64,000 bases of DNA from CAZKRU01 sp964555235 (GTDB lineage Bacteria; Verrucomicrobiota; Verrucomicrobiia; Methylacidiphilales; CAMAQI01), in contig CAZKRU010000002.1 of the NCBI GenBank assembly GCA_964555235.1, forward strand, positions 50,068 through 114,067. Reading direction: 5' to 3'. Numbering within the stretch: the first letter of the stretch is position 1; each line of letters begins with the position of its first letter. The translations under genes were made by a program, and so were the position numbers. This document shows, one piece after another, positions 17,772 to 27,061 of the stretch. Below the pieces are notes generated by a model that was not told where the DNA came from, did not search any database, and worked only from the letters and a program-made list of their open reading frames with translations.

Positions 17772-18928
17772 AATCTCGAGTGCTACTCGTTTCGGTCGGT
17801 CGCTCCGACTACGGCTATTTTTCACCGCTTTACCGCCGATTGAACGAAGAGAGCGATATTGAAGTAGGATATCTTGTGGGAGGGATGCATCTGGAAGAGC
17901 GCTTTGGCTTGACGGTACGCATGATTGAAAAGGATGGCGCGAGAATTTTGGGGCGAGTTCCGCTGTCGATGGCAACGGGGGCCCCTGCGGATATTGCACG
18001 ATCAATGGGCGAGGGAGTGACAAAATTTGCGGAGGCTTATCAGGAATTAAAGCCGGATTTGGTGGTTGTGCTCGGGGATCGCTACGAAACGATGGCGGCG
18101 GCACTGGCCACAGTTCCCTTTAATCTTCCGCTACTTCATTTGTATGGAGGAGAGCGGACCGATGGTGCCATGGACGATGTGTTTCGTCATGCGATCACGA
18201 AAATGAGTCATTTGCATGGGGTCAGCGCGGAGTCTTGTCGCCGCCGTCTCGTTTTAATGGGAGAGGACCCAGAGCGGATTGTGCAGTGTGGGCTTTTAAG
18301 TTTGGAAGGGGCGTTGGCGGAACCATTTTTGGATCAGGATCTACTTTCCGAAAAAACAGGAGTTCCCTTTGGCGACGAAGTTTTTTATGTGACTTATCAT
18401 CCCGTGACCCGGGAGCTGGATCGGACCGAACAAGAGGCGAAAGCACTGCTTCAGGCCTTAGAACGATTTGATCAGTCGATCCTTTTTACCTTACCCAATG
18501 CGGATACCTTGGGTGATCGGGTGGCGGCACGGATTCGAGAGTTTGTTCGGAATCACCCTCAGGCCCGTCTCGTCGAAAATTTAGGAGCTCAGCTTCATTG
18601 GAGTGTGATGCATCATGCCACGGTAATGATTGGGAATTCATCCAGCGGGATTTTGGAGGCGCCTTCCGTCGGGCTTCCGGTGGTAAATGTGGGGAATCGT
18701 CAAAAAGGAAGAGAACGGGCGCTGAATGTGATCGATTCACCCGGTGAAAGTGGAGCAATCGAAAACGCGATTCGTCAGGCAATTTCCACCGATTTTCGAA
18801 AATCGATCGAGGGCATGACGAGTCCGTTTGAAGCGGCCGATCCTTCCGGAAGCATTGTGGAGTTGATCCACCGATTTTTTAAAACTCCGGAATGGCGGAA
18901 TAAAATAATGATCGAGGAGATTTTATGA
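17768..18928 (+). CDS. legG: hydrolysing nucleotide-sugar 2-epimerase (LegG/NeuC family)
   Basis: A 386-residue UDP/GDP-sugar 2-epimerase that both inverts C2 and releases the nucleotide, giving the free 2,4-diacetamido-mannose-type sugar used by LegI. Motifs include VGRSDYGYFSPLYR at the N-terminus, VVLGDRYE, LYGGERTDGAMDDVFRHAITKMSHLH, and the C-terminal NSSSGILEAPSVGLPVVNVG. These are standard for NeuC/LegG. It starts with GTG in a GTGA overlap with legI and ends in ATGA overlap with the acetyltransferase. Confidence 0.92.
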   Translation: MKSRVLLVSVGRSDYGYFSPLYRRLNEESDIEVGYLVGGMHLEERFGLTVRMIEKDGARILGRVPLSMATGAPADIARSMGEGVTKFAEAYQELKPDLVVVLGDRYETMAAALATVPFNLPLLHLYGGERTDGAMDDVFRHAITKMSHLHGVSAESCRRRLVLMGEDPERIVQCGLLSLEGALAEPFLDQDLLSEKTGVPFGDEVFYVTYHPVTRELDRTEQEAKALLQALERFDQSILFTLPNADTLGDRVAARIREFVRNHPQARLVENLGAQLHWSVMHHATVMIGNSSSGILEAPSVGLPVVNVGNRQKGRERALNVIDSPGESGAIENAIRQAISTDFRKSIEGMTSPFEAADPSGSIVELIHRFFKTPEWRNKIMIEEIL

Positions 18929-19572
18929 AATCGAAAGTAATCATTTTGGGAGGGGGAAGTCATGCGCGTCTTCTGCTCTCCATGATTCGAAAAAACAAGT
19001 CGATTCAAGTGGTCGGTGTATTGGACGAGAGTTGGACGAGAGCGGGAGAGCGTTGGGAGGGTCTTCCTCTTTTGGGAGGAGATGAAAAGTTGAAGGGGCT
19101 CTTTCAAAAAAGGGTAAAACTATTTTTGCAAGGGATCGGTTCTGCGGGAACCACGCGCATTCGTCAGCGAGTTTATGGACGCGCGGTTGCGGAAGGAATG
19201 AAAGCGATGAGCGTCGTTCACGAATCCGTGATTGTCGGGGAGGCGGTGGAATGCGGCGAGGGAGTCCAGTTGATGCCGGGGGTAATTTTAAATCGCGGGG
19301 CTGTCGTGGGAGAAAATGTTCTGATCAATACGGGGGCCATTGTTGAGCATGACAGTATCATCGGAGACCACTGTCATTTGGGGCCCGGGTGTCGTTTGGG
19401 AGGTGGGGTTCAATTGGGGGTTGGGGTGCATGTTGGAATTGGAGCAACGATCATCCAAGGATGTCGGATCGGGCAAGGGGCAGTCATTGCGGCAGGAGCC
19501 GTGGTCACGGAAGATGTTCCTGCGGAATGGATGGTAGCGGGAGTTCCTGCCAAAAAGAAAAAAAGGGTTTAA
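18925..19572 (+). CDS. NeuD/PglD-family sugar O- or N-acetyltransferase
   Basis: A 215-residue protein with an N-terminal Rossmann-like PglD domain (KVIILGGGSHARLLLSMI) followed by left-handed beta-helix hexapeptide repeats from about residue 100 (GVILNRGAVVGENVLINTGAIVE and on) to the C-terminal AGVPAKKKKR. Such enzymes acetylate 4-amino sugars (PglD) or sialic acid (NeuD) with acetyl-CoA. In this operon it is a candidate for the LegH step, N-acetylation of the LegC product, or for O-acetylation of the nonulosonic acid. A Shine-Dalgarno GAGGAG precedes the ATG. Confidence 0.88.
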   Translation: MKSKVIILGGGSHARLLLSMIRKNKSIQVVGVLDESWTRAGERWEGLPLLGGDEKLKGLFQKRVKLFLQGIGSAGTTRIRQRVYGRAVAEGMKAMSVVHESVIVGEAVECGEGVQLMPGVILNRGAVVGENVLINTGAIVEHDSIIGDHCHLGPGCRLGGGVQLGVGVHVGIGATIIQGCRIGQGAVIAAGAVVTEDVPAEWMVAGVPAKKKKRV

Positions 19573-20642
19573 TGACGCGTGTTTTGGATCCATGGTTGGT
19601 GCGGGAAAACGACCCGATTCGCCGAGCGATTGCCTGTATTGATGGGAACGCCACCGGAATTGCGTTGGTCGTGGATGAGGCGCGACGCCTCATTGGGACT
19701 CTGACGGATGGGGATATTCGTCGTGCGGTGTTGGCCGGGATTAGCCTAGAGGATCTCGCATCGAAAATTTTGGAGCGAAAACAAAATTCTCCATACCCGA
19801 AGCCAGTCACCGCATTGCGAGGGACCTCGATGGTGCAGCTTCAGGGATTGATGCGGCAACACGCAGTTCGGCAAATCCCGATTGTGGATGAATCCGGATT
19901 TTTGGTCGATTTAGTGGTCGACGCGGATTTTTCGAAGGAAAAGACGCCGGAGTTAAGGGCGGTGATTATGGCCGGAGGAAAAGGATCGCGACTTCACCCT
20001 CTGACCGAGAATACGCCGAAACCGATGCTACCGGTGGGTGGACGGCCGCTGATGGAATGGATTGTGGAACAATTGAGAGATTCAGGAATACATCGAATTC
20101 ACGTGAGTACGCATTTTCAGTCGGAAAAAATTTCAGAACATTTTGGAGATGGGAATGCCTTTGGAGTTGATATTCAATATGTTTCCGAGGAACAGCCGCT
20201 GGGGACGGCGGGGTCTCTGAGTTTGTTGGAGCATTCACAGGAACCGCTTTTGGTAATGAACGGTGATATTTTGACGCAAGTAAATTTCCGTGCGATGTAT
20301 GACTACCATCGGGAACATCAAGCTGAAATGACCGTGGGGGTGCGTCATTATGAATTCCAAGTTCCGTATGGCGTTGTTGAGTGCGAAGAAAGTCGAATTA
20401 CGGCGCTTCGGGAAAAGCCCGTACAACAGTTTTTTGTTAATGCGGGGATCTATTTATTGGAGCCCTCGGTATTTCGATTTATCCCCGAGCACCAGCGTCA
20501 GGATATGACGGAGGTCATTGATCGACTGTTAAAAGTAGGGGCGAATGTCGTGAGTTTTCCAATCATGGAAGCCTGGATTGATATTGGTCAACATGCGGAT
20601 TACGAAAAGGCTCAATCAGAAATCGAGAGGAGATCGTCATGA
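19572..20642 (+). CDS. ptmE: CBS-domain sugar nucleotidyltransferase (PtmE-like)
   Basis: A 356-residue protein with two CBS repeats at about 1-120 (IGTLTDGDIRRAVLAG and HAVRQIPIVDESG). A nucleotidyltransferase domain follows from about 128, with the signature AGGKGSRLHPLTENTPKPMLPV at 134-155. This architecture matches Campylobacter PtmE, which makes GDP-glucosamine at the head of the GDP-linked legionaminic route. The ATG shares one base with the upstream TAA (TAATG); a longer in-frame ATG at 19389 lies inside the acetyltransferase gene and is implausible. CBS domains usually bind adenosyl ligands, hinting at allosteric control. Confidence 0.88.
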   Translation: MTRVLDPWLVRENDPIRRAIACIDGNATGIALVVDEARRLIGTLTDGDIRRAVLAGISLEDLASKILERKQNSPYPKPVTALRGTSMVQLQGLMRQHAVRQIPIVDESGFLVDLVVDADFSKEKTPELRAVIMAGGKGSRLHPLTENTPKPMLPVGGRPLMEWIVEQLRDSGIHRIHVSTHFQSEKISEHFGDGNAFGVDIQYVSEEQPLGTAGSLSLLEHSQEPLLVMNGDILTQVNFRAMYDYHREHQAEMTVGVRHYEFQVPYGVVECEESRITALREKPVQQFFVNAGIYLLEPSVFRFIPEHQRQDMTEVIDRLLKVGANVVSFPIMEAWIDIGQHADYEKAQSEIERRSS

Positions 20643-21622
20643 AGTGGAAGAATCAGCGCGTGGTGGTAACAGGTGCCGGAGGGTTTATAGGAAGCCATCT
20701 CGCCGAGAGGCTGGTTCAAGAGGGGGCGACGGTACGTGCTTTGGTGCGGTACAATTCCCGAGGCCACCGAGGTTGGTTGGAATCTTCAAGCGCAAGTAAC
20801 TCGATGGAGATATTAAGTGGTGATATTCGAGATGCCGCGTTTGTGGATCGATTGACGGAAAAGGCTGAGGTGGTCTTTCATCTGGCGGCATTGATCGGAA
20901 TTCCTTATTCCTATGAGGCTCCTGAAAGCTATGTGGAGACGAATATTGTTGGAACCTTGAACGTACTTCAGTCTGCGCGACGTCATGGAGTCGGGCGGGT
21001 ATTGGTGACTTCGACAAGCGAGGTGTATGGAACTGCCCGCTATGTACCGATCGATGAAAAACATCCCTTACAGGGTCAGTCCCCTTATTCTGCAAGTAAA
21101 ATTGGCGCTGATAAAATGGCGGAGTCGTTTGCTTGTTCCTTCGGATTGCCTGTGGTGGTGGTTCGGCCGTTCAATACCTTTGGCCCCCGACAGTCGGCAA
21201 GAGCGGTGATTCCGACCATTATTACCCAACTTCTCAAAGGGAAAACGCTTTCGCTGGGGAACGTTCATCCTACTCGTGATTTAAGTTATGTGGCTGACAC
21301 GGTTGAAGGATTTTTACTTGCGGGAGAACGGAAGACTGCTTTGGGGGAAACGTTGAATTTAGGACGGGGGGAGGAAATCTCCATTGGAGATCTCGCGCGG
21401 CGAATTGCGGCGAGATTGGGAATTTCGCTCTCACTGCAAGAAGATCAGCGAAGGTTACGCCCGGGGGCCAGTGAGGTGGAACGGCTTCTTGCGAATGCGG
21501 ATAAAGCGCGTCAAAGTTTAGGATGGGCTCCAAAAGTTTCGTTGGATGAGGGCCTTGATTTGACCATTGCATGGCTTCGAGAAAACGCGGCACTTTACCG
21601 CGAAAACGAGTATACGGTTTAA
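20639..21622 (+). CDS. legB: nucleotide-sugar 4,6-dehydratase (LegB)
   Basis: A 327-residue extended SDR. The Rossmann motif TGAGGFIGSH is at about 11-20, the catalytic YSASK follows STSEVYGTARYVPI, and VRPFNTFGPRQSARAVIPTII is the nucleotide-sugar region. This closely resembles LegB, which dehydrates (GDP or UDP)-GlcNAc to the 4-keto-6-deoxy sugar as the first committed legionaminic step. The ATG overlaps the PtmE stop by 4 bp, with GAGAGGAG upstream. LegC follows by one base. Confidence 0.91.
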   Translation: MKWKNQRVVVTGAGGFIGSHLAERLVQEGATVRALVRYNSRGHRGWLESSSASNSMEILSGDIRDAAFVDRLTEKAEVVFHLAALIGIPYSYEAPESYVETNIVGTLNVLQSARRHGVGRVLVTSTSEVYGTARYVPIDEKHPLQGQSPYSASKIGADKMAESFACSFGLPVVVVRPFNTFGPRQSARAVIPTIITQLLKGKTLSLGNVHPTRDLSYVADTVEGFLLAGERKTALGETLNLGRGEEISIGDLARRIAARLGISLSLQEDQRRLRPGASEVERLLANADKARQSLGWAPKVSLDEGLDLTIAWLRENAALYRENEYTV

Positions 21623-21623
21623 G

Positions 21624-22778
21624 ATGATTCCGCTCAGTGTTCCAATGTTGGCAGGAAATGAATCGCGATATTTACAGGAGTGTATTGCGACGGGTTGGGT
21701 TTCTTCCGTGGGGCCGTTTGTCGATCGATTTGAGAAAATGGTTGCCGACTATCTGGGAGCTTCGCATGCGGTGGCAATGGTTAATGGCACCTCGGCTCTG
21801 CACTTGGCGTTACTCGTTTCAGGGGTGCGCCCTGGGGATGGGGTTTTGATTCCTTCGCTCACCTTTATCGCTCCGGTGAATGCCATTGGGTATGTAGGCG
21901 CAATTCCAATTTTTGTGGATTCGGAGGCGGCGTATGCTCAAATCGACTCACAGAAGGTGCGGGAGTTTCTTCGACAGGAAACCCAAATGAAAGAAGGTGT
22001 GTGTGTGCATCGGAAGAGCGGGCGGGTGATTCGCGCGATCATCCCTGTGGATCTTCTCGGACACCCGGTGGATCTGGACCCCTTGTTGGAGCTGGTTGAG
22101 GAATATGGGTTGAAAATGGTTCAGGATGCTTCGGAGTCCTTGGGGGCGGAGTACCGAGGAAAGAAGGTGGGGGCCCAATCATCGGTGGCGTGTTTGAGTT
22201 TTAATGGAAACAAGACGGTGACCTGTGGGGGTGGCGGGATGTTGGTGACCTCCGATAAAGTTTTTGCTGACCGAATTCGTTATCTGAGTACACAGGCCAA
22301 AGATCATCCGCACGAATATGTTCACAATGAAGTGGGCTACAACTACCGGTTGACGAACCTGCAGGCAGCGGTTGGATGCGCTCAAATGGAGCAACTGGAT
22401 CGATTGGTTGAGAAAAAACGCAGTATTGCGAAAGGTTATCAAAAGTTCTTTCAAGGGGTCTCAGGGATTCACCTCATGGACGAGGCCCCTTGGGCAAAAT
22501 CAAGCGCATGGCTTTCGACCCTTCGACTGAAGGTGGGGATTTCTCAAAAAACTCCTTTTGAAGTGCAACAGTCATTAGCGGGTAAGGGAATTCAAGTTCG
22601 AAAACTGTGGCAGCCAAACCATGAGAGCTTGGCGCATCGTGAAAACTGTATTATTGCGGGAGGTTTAGAACAAGCGGAGCAGTGGTATACGGAGGGGCTG
22701 AGTCTTCCTTCTTCTCCGGCGCTTACGGAAGAGGAACAGAACCAGGTTTGCGCAGCAATCATGGAGGCGATTCGATGA
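21624..22778 (+). CDS. legC: LegC-type PLP aminotransferase
   Basis: A 384-residue DegT/DnrJ-fold aminotransferase that aminates C4 of the LegB product. MIPLSVPMLAGNESRYLQECI at the start, the PLP-binding Asp in VQDASESLG (about 168) and the Schiff-base Lys197 in SFNGNKTVTCGGGG fit the LegC group. I placed the start at ATG 21624, just after legB; an ATG at 21567 would overlap legB by 56 bp. The gene overlaps the following acetyltransferase by 4 bp. Confidence 0.91.
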   Translation: MIPLSVPMLAGNESRYLQECIATGWVSSVGPFVDRFEKMVADYLGASHAVAMVNGTSALHLALLVSGVRPGDGVLIPSLTFIAPVNAIGYVGAIPIFVDSEAAYAQIDSQKVREFLRQETQMKEGVCVHRKSGRVIRAIIPVDLLGHPVDLDPLLELVEEYGLKMVQDASESLGAEYRGKKVGAQSSVACLSFNGNKTVTCGGGGMLVTSDKVFADRIRYLSTQAKDHPHEYVHNEVGYNYRLTNLQAAVGCAQMEQLDRLVEKKRSIAKGYQKFFQGVSGIHLMDEAPWAKSSAWLSTLRLKVGISQKTPFEVQQSLAGKGIQVRKLWQPNHESLAHRENCIIAGGLEQAEQWYTEGLSLPSSPALTEEEQNQVCAAIMEAIR

Positions 22779-23452
22779 AATCCTTGCACTTGAGTTTGCC
22801 GGAAGATCGACTTGTTCAGTATGTGATCAATCAGGTGAATCACTATTTTCCAGATGGAATGCCTCTTGAGGCAGCCTCTCTTGTGACGGCACTGCCGGAG
22901 ACTTTGCAGTGGATTGAGGATTGTTTTTCCGTCGTCCGAAATAAATATTTTTCTCGGGATGGAGTGGCGGTATTTGATCATCTCCACACCGATCAATATG
23001 CCATGTTTCTCTATATGCTCGGTCGAGTGGCATTTAAAGCGGGAAATCAATTGGAAGCATGCCGAAAGCTTTATGCGTTGAACAAGGCGCTCCATGGAAT
23101 CGATGTTTACTACGAAGTGGAACTTCCCCGAATTTTCCTTTTCACCCATCCCCTGGGAACGATTTTGGGACGAGCTCAATATGAAAATTATCTCTCGGTT
23201 TATCAGGGAGTAACGGTGGGGGCCAACTTGGAAGGTCAATTTCCCCGAATCGGAGAGGGAGTGGTTTTATATGGAAGGAGTGCGGTGATTGGGGATAGTC
23301 ACGTTGGTGAGAATGGGTGGATTTCGTTTGGGAGTGTTTTACGCGAAGAAACGACTCCTCCGGGGCAGATTATTTTTGGTTCCAGTCCGTCTCTAGGAAT
23401 GAAAGCGACGAAGCGTTTGGTGCGCGAACATTTTTTCGGGGGAACGACGTGA
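22775..23452 (+). CDS. serine-acetyltransferase-like hexapeptide acetyltransferase (candidate LegH)
   Basis: A 225-residue protein. The N-terminal half is mostly helical (LPEDRLVQYVINQVNHYFPDG), and the C-terminal half has left-handed beta-helix repeats such as VYQGVTVGANLEGQFPRIGEGVVLYGRSAVIGDSHVGENGWI. This recalls CysE-type acyltransferases. Adjacent to legC with ATGA overlap, it is a reasonable candidate for N-acetylation or other N-acylation of the 4-amine; the NeuD-like gene at 18925 is the competing candidate. The start at 22775 is supported by the overlap junction. Confidence 0.82.
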   Translation: MKSLHLSLPEDRLVQYVINQVNHYFPDGMPLEAASLVTALPETLQWIEDCFSVVRNKYFSRDGVAVFDHLHTDQYAMFLYMLGRVAFKAGNQLEACRKLYALNKALHGIDVYYEVELPRIFLFTHPLGTILGRAQYENYLSVYQGVTVGANLEGQFPRIGEGVVLYGRSAVIGDSHVGENGWISFGSVLREETTPPGQIIFGSSPSLGMKATKRLVREHFFGGTT

Positions 23453-24762
23453 TTCGAATCGGATTTTGTATCGAACGAAAAAACGCCTACCGGACATTGG
23501 GGCCATTAATTCTGGCGGCTTCCGTGGATCCTGAATTGGAAGTGTTTCAGATTCTGGGACCGGTGGTCCAATCTGAAAAATCATATTTGAACCCGACTCC
23601 CGAAAACATTCCTCCGCTTCTACGGGTCGGCCAGGTGCTGCCTTCGGTCGATCGAACCGACTTTTTAAAGCATTTAAAATCGATGCAGGTGGTAGTTAAT
23701 CTTGTGGGGCGAGAAGGGTATCTGACTGAGGTGTCTGAGGGGCCGCTTTGGTGTGTCGTAGAGGATGCGGATCACAGTACACATCCGAGTCACCGATTTG
23801 ATGATGCTGACCTTGCCTTTTGGTCGTCTGAAGCTCAATTACAACGTGCTCTTGCTTATGATGAGAATGACTTTTTCGTAAAACGAATTCATGCCCTAGG
23901 AGTAGATCGTGCTGCGGGACTCCGCCGGAATGCGCGTTGTCTCGGATGGATTCGCGCGGACGGGCTCGCTCAAACGACCCGGGAAGGCACGCGAAAAGAG
24001 TGGGGACTTCCTCTCGATAAACCGGTGGTTTTGTATATCCCGGATGCGTTTCGATTGCTTCGGGATGTGAAGATGGGCCCACAAGGAGTGACCATCTCCA
24101 TGTTTCGCTCATGGTATCAGCAGATTTGGTGTAGAGGATCCATTTGGAGTCGCATTAAACATTGCAAAAAACATCAAACATGGAAATGGCCTTTTGATCT
24201 TCTCTCCCGGGATGTTTCGGAGGATGCAATGTTGCAATCACTCCGGGATTTTTGTAATCGAGCCGGAGCAAAGCTGGTTTTTGCAAAACGACGGCAAAAA
24301 ACGGTTGTGGATGGCTGCGAATGCACCCCGATGGAACGACAGGTGTGCGATTATTTTATTCAGGAAGATGTCGATTTTCCTCAAAGCACCTTAAAGGCAT
24401 GTCAAATGGCGGATCTGGTGGTTTGTGGATATGTTTCTGGAACCTTTATGGATGCGGCTGCCGCGGAGGTGGCGTATCTGACGATTCGAATGCCAGAGGA
24501 TGCCTATACGGCTGAAGCTTGGAAGTATATCCGAGAGCATCGGCCTCGAGAGATTTATGATACTTACGGAGCGACATGGAGTGTCGATGCACGCAAGGCA
24601 ACACAGTTTTTTAAGAACAAAAATCTTTCGGACATCGTTTGGAGTCCTCGCGAAGGAAAGTCCTTTCGGGAAAAATATGTCGGAGTTTCAAGGGGCGAAG
24701 CCAGTCAGGCGGTTTTGCAGAAGATCAAGAAAACCATTGCTGAAAGAAGGGTGTCATCGTGA
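23449..24762 (+). CDS. GT-B-like protein of unknown function
   Basis: A 437-residue protein I do not recognise. It starts at GTG 23449 (GTGA overlap) with MIRIGFCIERKNAYRTLGPL. A C-terminal segment STLKACQMADLVVCGYVSGTFMDAAAAEVAYLTI looks like the nucleotide-binding half of CDP-glycerol or capsule transferases. A basic stretch with several Trp residues lies around 220-250. It may be a glycosyltransferase acting after the legionaminic genes, which end immediately upstream. No signal peptide or membrane helix is visible. Function is inference. Confidence 0.68.
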   Translation: MIRIGFCIERKNAYRTLGPLILAASVDPELEVFQILGPVVQSEKSYLNPTPENIPPLLRVGQVLPSVDRTDFLKHLKSMQVVVNLVGREGYLTEVSEGPLWCVVEDADHSTHPSHRFDDADLAFWSSEAQLQRALAYDENDFFVKRIHALGVDRAAGLRRNARCLGWIRADGLAQTTREGTRKEWGLPLDKPVVLYIPDAFRLLRDVKMGPQGVTISMFRSWYQQIWCRGSIWSRIKHCKKHQTWKWPFDLLSRDVSEDAMLQSLRDFCNRAGAKLVFAKRRQKTVVDGCECTPMERQVCDYFIQEDVDFPQSTLKACQMADLVVCGYVSGTFMDAAAAEVAYLTIRMPEDAYTAEAWKYIREHRPREIYDTYGATWSVDARKATQFFKNKNLSDIVWSPREGKSFREKYVGVSRGEASQAVLQKIKKTIAERRVSS

Positions 24763-26129
24763 TTTGGATCATTGTCGTTGTAGGAGTCATAGTGGGGTTT
24801 CTGGTTATTGAAGTCGGTGGAGGACAGCTCTTACAATGGGTTTACCGCCGTCATTTATTTCGAGAGTTATCGCAGAAGTTAAAGAGGGAATCTTCACGTG
24901 AATTTTGTCGCTTTATCCATTTGATTCTTCGGGAGAAAATGGCGCATCATTGGTTACTTGCAGGCTCCAGCCAAGTGACTCAGCCGGATGATTCCTATGC
25001 GTATACCACGGAATTTCATCCGTTTCGGGGATTGCGGTGGAAGGAGTCGGTTCGGTATTGGATGGCGCCGGCGCAAAGCGGAAAACCGGATCACTCGCAG
25101 CATGGGGTTTATACGGATCAGAATCGCTTTATCCCGAACGAGCGCGGTGTGAGTCGTGATCTAATGATCAAAGAACCGGGTGTTCGTCGAGTGCTGGTTC
25201 TTGGAGGCTCTTGGCTTGCGGCTGGAGGGAGTGTCCGCAGTGATGATCCAACAAGAGGTTTGGGGAATCACGAGACGATTACAGCCATTGCGGAGAGGGA
25301 GTTGAATCAAGGTGGAGAAGGAATTCGTTATGAGGTGGTGAACGCCGCGGTTCATGGGTATGCATCGATTAACGATGCGGCTTACTATTTGTTTGAGTTG
25401 AGTCAATTGCCACATGACATGGTCATTCTCCTGAACGGCTACAATGATATGGCAAGTTATTGGGCGATGAAAGATGAGTCCGCGGCGTTGTTAACCCGCT
25501 TTGAATTATATCATCGGATGAATCTGCATATCGGGAAAATGTTGGGAATGACCCGAAAGGTAATCGCCAACGAAGAACGCACCACGGCACAAAATCTTAT
25601 GATTTTACTGCGCCAGCTTCCTGGGCAAACCTCAACGGCGATCTTTTGGACGATTCTCTCCCGGACGTATCTGAGATACTTTGGGAGTCCGAAAAAAAAG
25701 CGTTCCCCGGCGGTGGAGGAAGTAAAAAAAGAAAAACTTCCCGTGGAGCAACCGTTTTTAGAGCCGTTCGTTGAATGTTATTTGCGGTATAATCGTCACG
25801 TCTTGCAGGTGGCTCAGGGAATGGGGATTCCTGCTGTAGCCATTTTTCAGCCAATGTTAGTGACGCGGTTTCCTCAGGATGTGAGGGAATCCAAGGCTTG
25901 CCCCAAGGGAGATCGATGGGAGCTTCAAAGTGCCTTTTGCCGTAGGATTCGAGAGCGAATTGCCGGGATGGAAGGTGCCAGTGGTTGGAAAGATTGGGCG
26001 GGAGTATTTGATGGGGATTCGGAGCTCATCTATCCAGACGAGATTCATTACAATGAGATTGGATGTCGAAAGCTAGGGGTGGCACTTGCGGAATTAATTC
26101 GAGCGCAGTTTGGAGTGAAGAAAAATTGA
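24759..26129 (+). CDS. membrane-anchored SGNH/GDSL-like hydrolase or acyltransferase (1)
   Basis: A 456-residue protein with an N-terminal transmembrane helix (about 2-24) followed by an SGNH domain. The nucleophile block reads VLVLGGSWLAAGGS, with GGS instead of GDS. NAAVHGYASINDA and LLNGYNDMAS provide blocks II and III, and DEIHYNEIGCRKLG supplies the Asp-His pair near the C-terminus. Related proteins deacetylate or acetylate exopolysaccharides outside the membrane. The GTG start overlaps the previous stop as GTGA. Likely faces the periplasm or cell exterior; substrate unknown. Confidence 0.8.
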   Translation: MIWIIVVVGVIVGFLVIEVGGGQLLQWVYRRHLFRELSQKLKRESSREFCRFIHLILREKMAHHWLLAGSSQVTQPDDSYAYTTEFHPFRGLRWKESVRYWMAPAQSGKPDHSQHGVYTDQNRFIPNERGVSRDLMIKEPGVRRVLVLGGSWLAAGGSVRSDDPTRGLGNHETITAIAERELNQGGEGIRYEVVNAAVHGYASINDAAYYLFELSQLPHDMVILLNGYNDMASYWAMKDESAALLTRFELYHRMNLHIGKMLGMTRKVIANEERTTAQNLMILLRQLPGQTSTAIFWTILSRTYLRYFGSPKKKRSPAVEEVKKEKLPVEQPFLEPFVECYLRYNRHVLQVAQGMGIPAVAIFQPMLVTRFPQDVRESKACPKGDRWELQSAFCRRIRERIAGMEGASGWKDWAGVFDGDSELIYPDEIHYNEIGCRKLGVALAELIRAQFGVKKN

Positions 26130-27061
26130 TGCTTTCGAAGCCTTCGCTTTGCGTTTCGATTGTGGGCTGGGGATTTGATCCTGAGTTCTATCGAGATCTG
26201 AAATCTTATCCGAACTTGGATCTTTTTGTTGTTTCACATCGTGATCGGGATGAAATTCCCGATGAGGTGGTGAGATTAGTTTCGGAAGAGAAAATATTTT
26301 GTGAACCAAATTTGGGATATGACTGGGGAGCGCACCAACAGTTTTATGAGACTGGAATTTGGAAGGATTATGCCTACACGGTTTTCATGCATGATGATGT
26401 GGAAATGCGGGATGGGGCGGGGCTCTTTCAGAGGTGTCAGGAATTACTACAGAATCACGCGGTCGTGGGGAATGTCGAAAAGGGAGTTCGCCCGGCAGCG
26501 GATCATCGGGAGGTATTTGGATTTTCAGAATCGATTCCACCGAGCGCGGATTTTACCTTTGGATGTGTTCGAGGATCATTTTTTATGACGAGACGAGATG
26601 CTTTAGAAAAATTGGGTGGATTCGAAGTGCAATGGGATCGCCTCGGTTTGGATATTCGTTTTGGAAATTGGAGTCTCGTCGCGAGTTGCGCGCGCTGGCA
26701 GGAACGTATCGGTGGTGAGGCCCTGACGGGAGTGGGGCGAGATTGGGTGGTTCCAGAATTTCCATCAACGCAATATCTTTATGAATTTCGACGCGGTGGA
26801 TCTGGGGTCAACGCTAAGAAGAAAAAATATCGCCCCTCGGTTCGAGGGGACGACAAGCAGGCGTACCTTAAAGCATTTCGGGATGCTTCAGAGGGGGTGG
26901 TACTCGGACGATGGAGTGGTCATCATTGCCTTCCGTTTGCACGTACGGTTCGAGACTGTGCCTCTCGCTCAAAATGGAAGCTGATGCGCGGAATTCTGAC
27001 GATTCCTGGGTTGCTAGTGGCAGTTCGCTTTAGGCTATTAAAGGCAGCACTTTTTTCATGA
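26129..27061 (+). CDS. glycosyltransferase, GT-A/GT2-like
   Basis: A 310-residue protein. FCEPNLGYDWGAHQQFYETGIW and VFMHDDVEMRDG give a GT-A-like layout, with HDDVE as the probable metal-binding DXD-type motif. GSFFMTRRDALEKLGGF is the acceptor-region motif common in GT2 proteins. I chose the ATG at 26129 that shares a base with the preceding TGA. It overlaps the following methyltransferase by 4 bp. Sugar donor unknown. Confidence 0.75.
   Translation: MLSKPSLCVSIVGWGFDPEFYRDLKSYPNLDLFVVSHRDRDEIPDEVVRLVSEEKIFCEPNLGYDWGAHQQFYETGIWKDYAYTVFMHDDVEMRDGAGLFQRCQELLQNHAVVGNVEKGVRPAADHREVFGFSESIPPSADFTFGCVRGSFFMTRRDALEKLGGFEVQWDRLGLDIRFGNWSLVASCARWQERIGGEALTGVGRDWVVPEFPSTQYLYEFRRGGSGVNAKKKKYRPSVRGDDKQAYLKAFRDASEGVVLGRWSGHHCLPFARTVRDCASRSKWKLMRGILTIPGLLVAVRFRLLKAALFS

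Noticed and set aside
19389..19571. N-terminal extension of the PtmE-like gene
   Set aside because: It is the shadow of the hexapeptide-repeat acetyltransferase; the protein family starts at the CBS region that follows ATG 19572.
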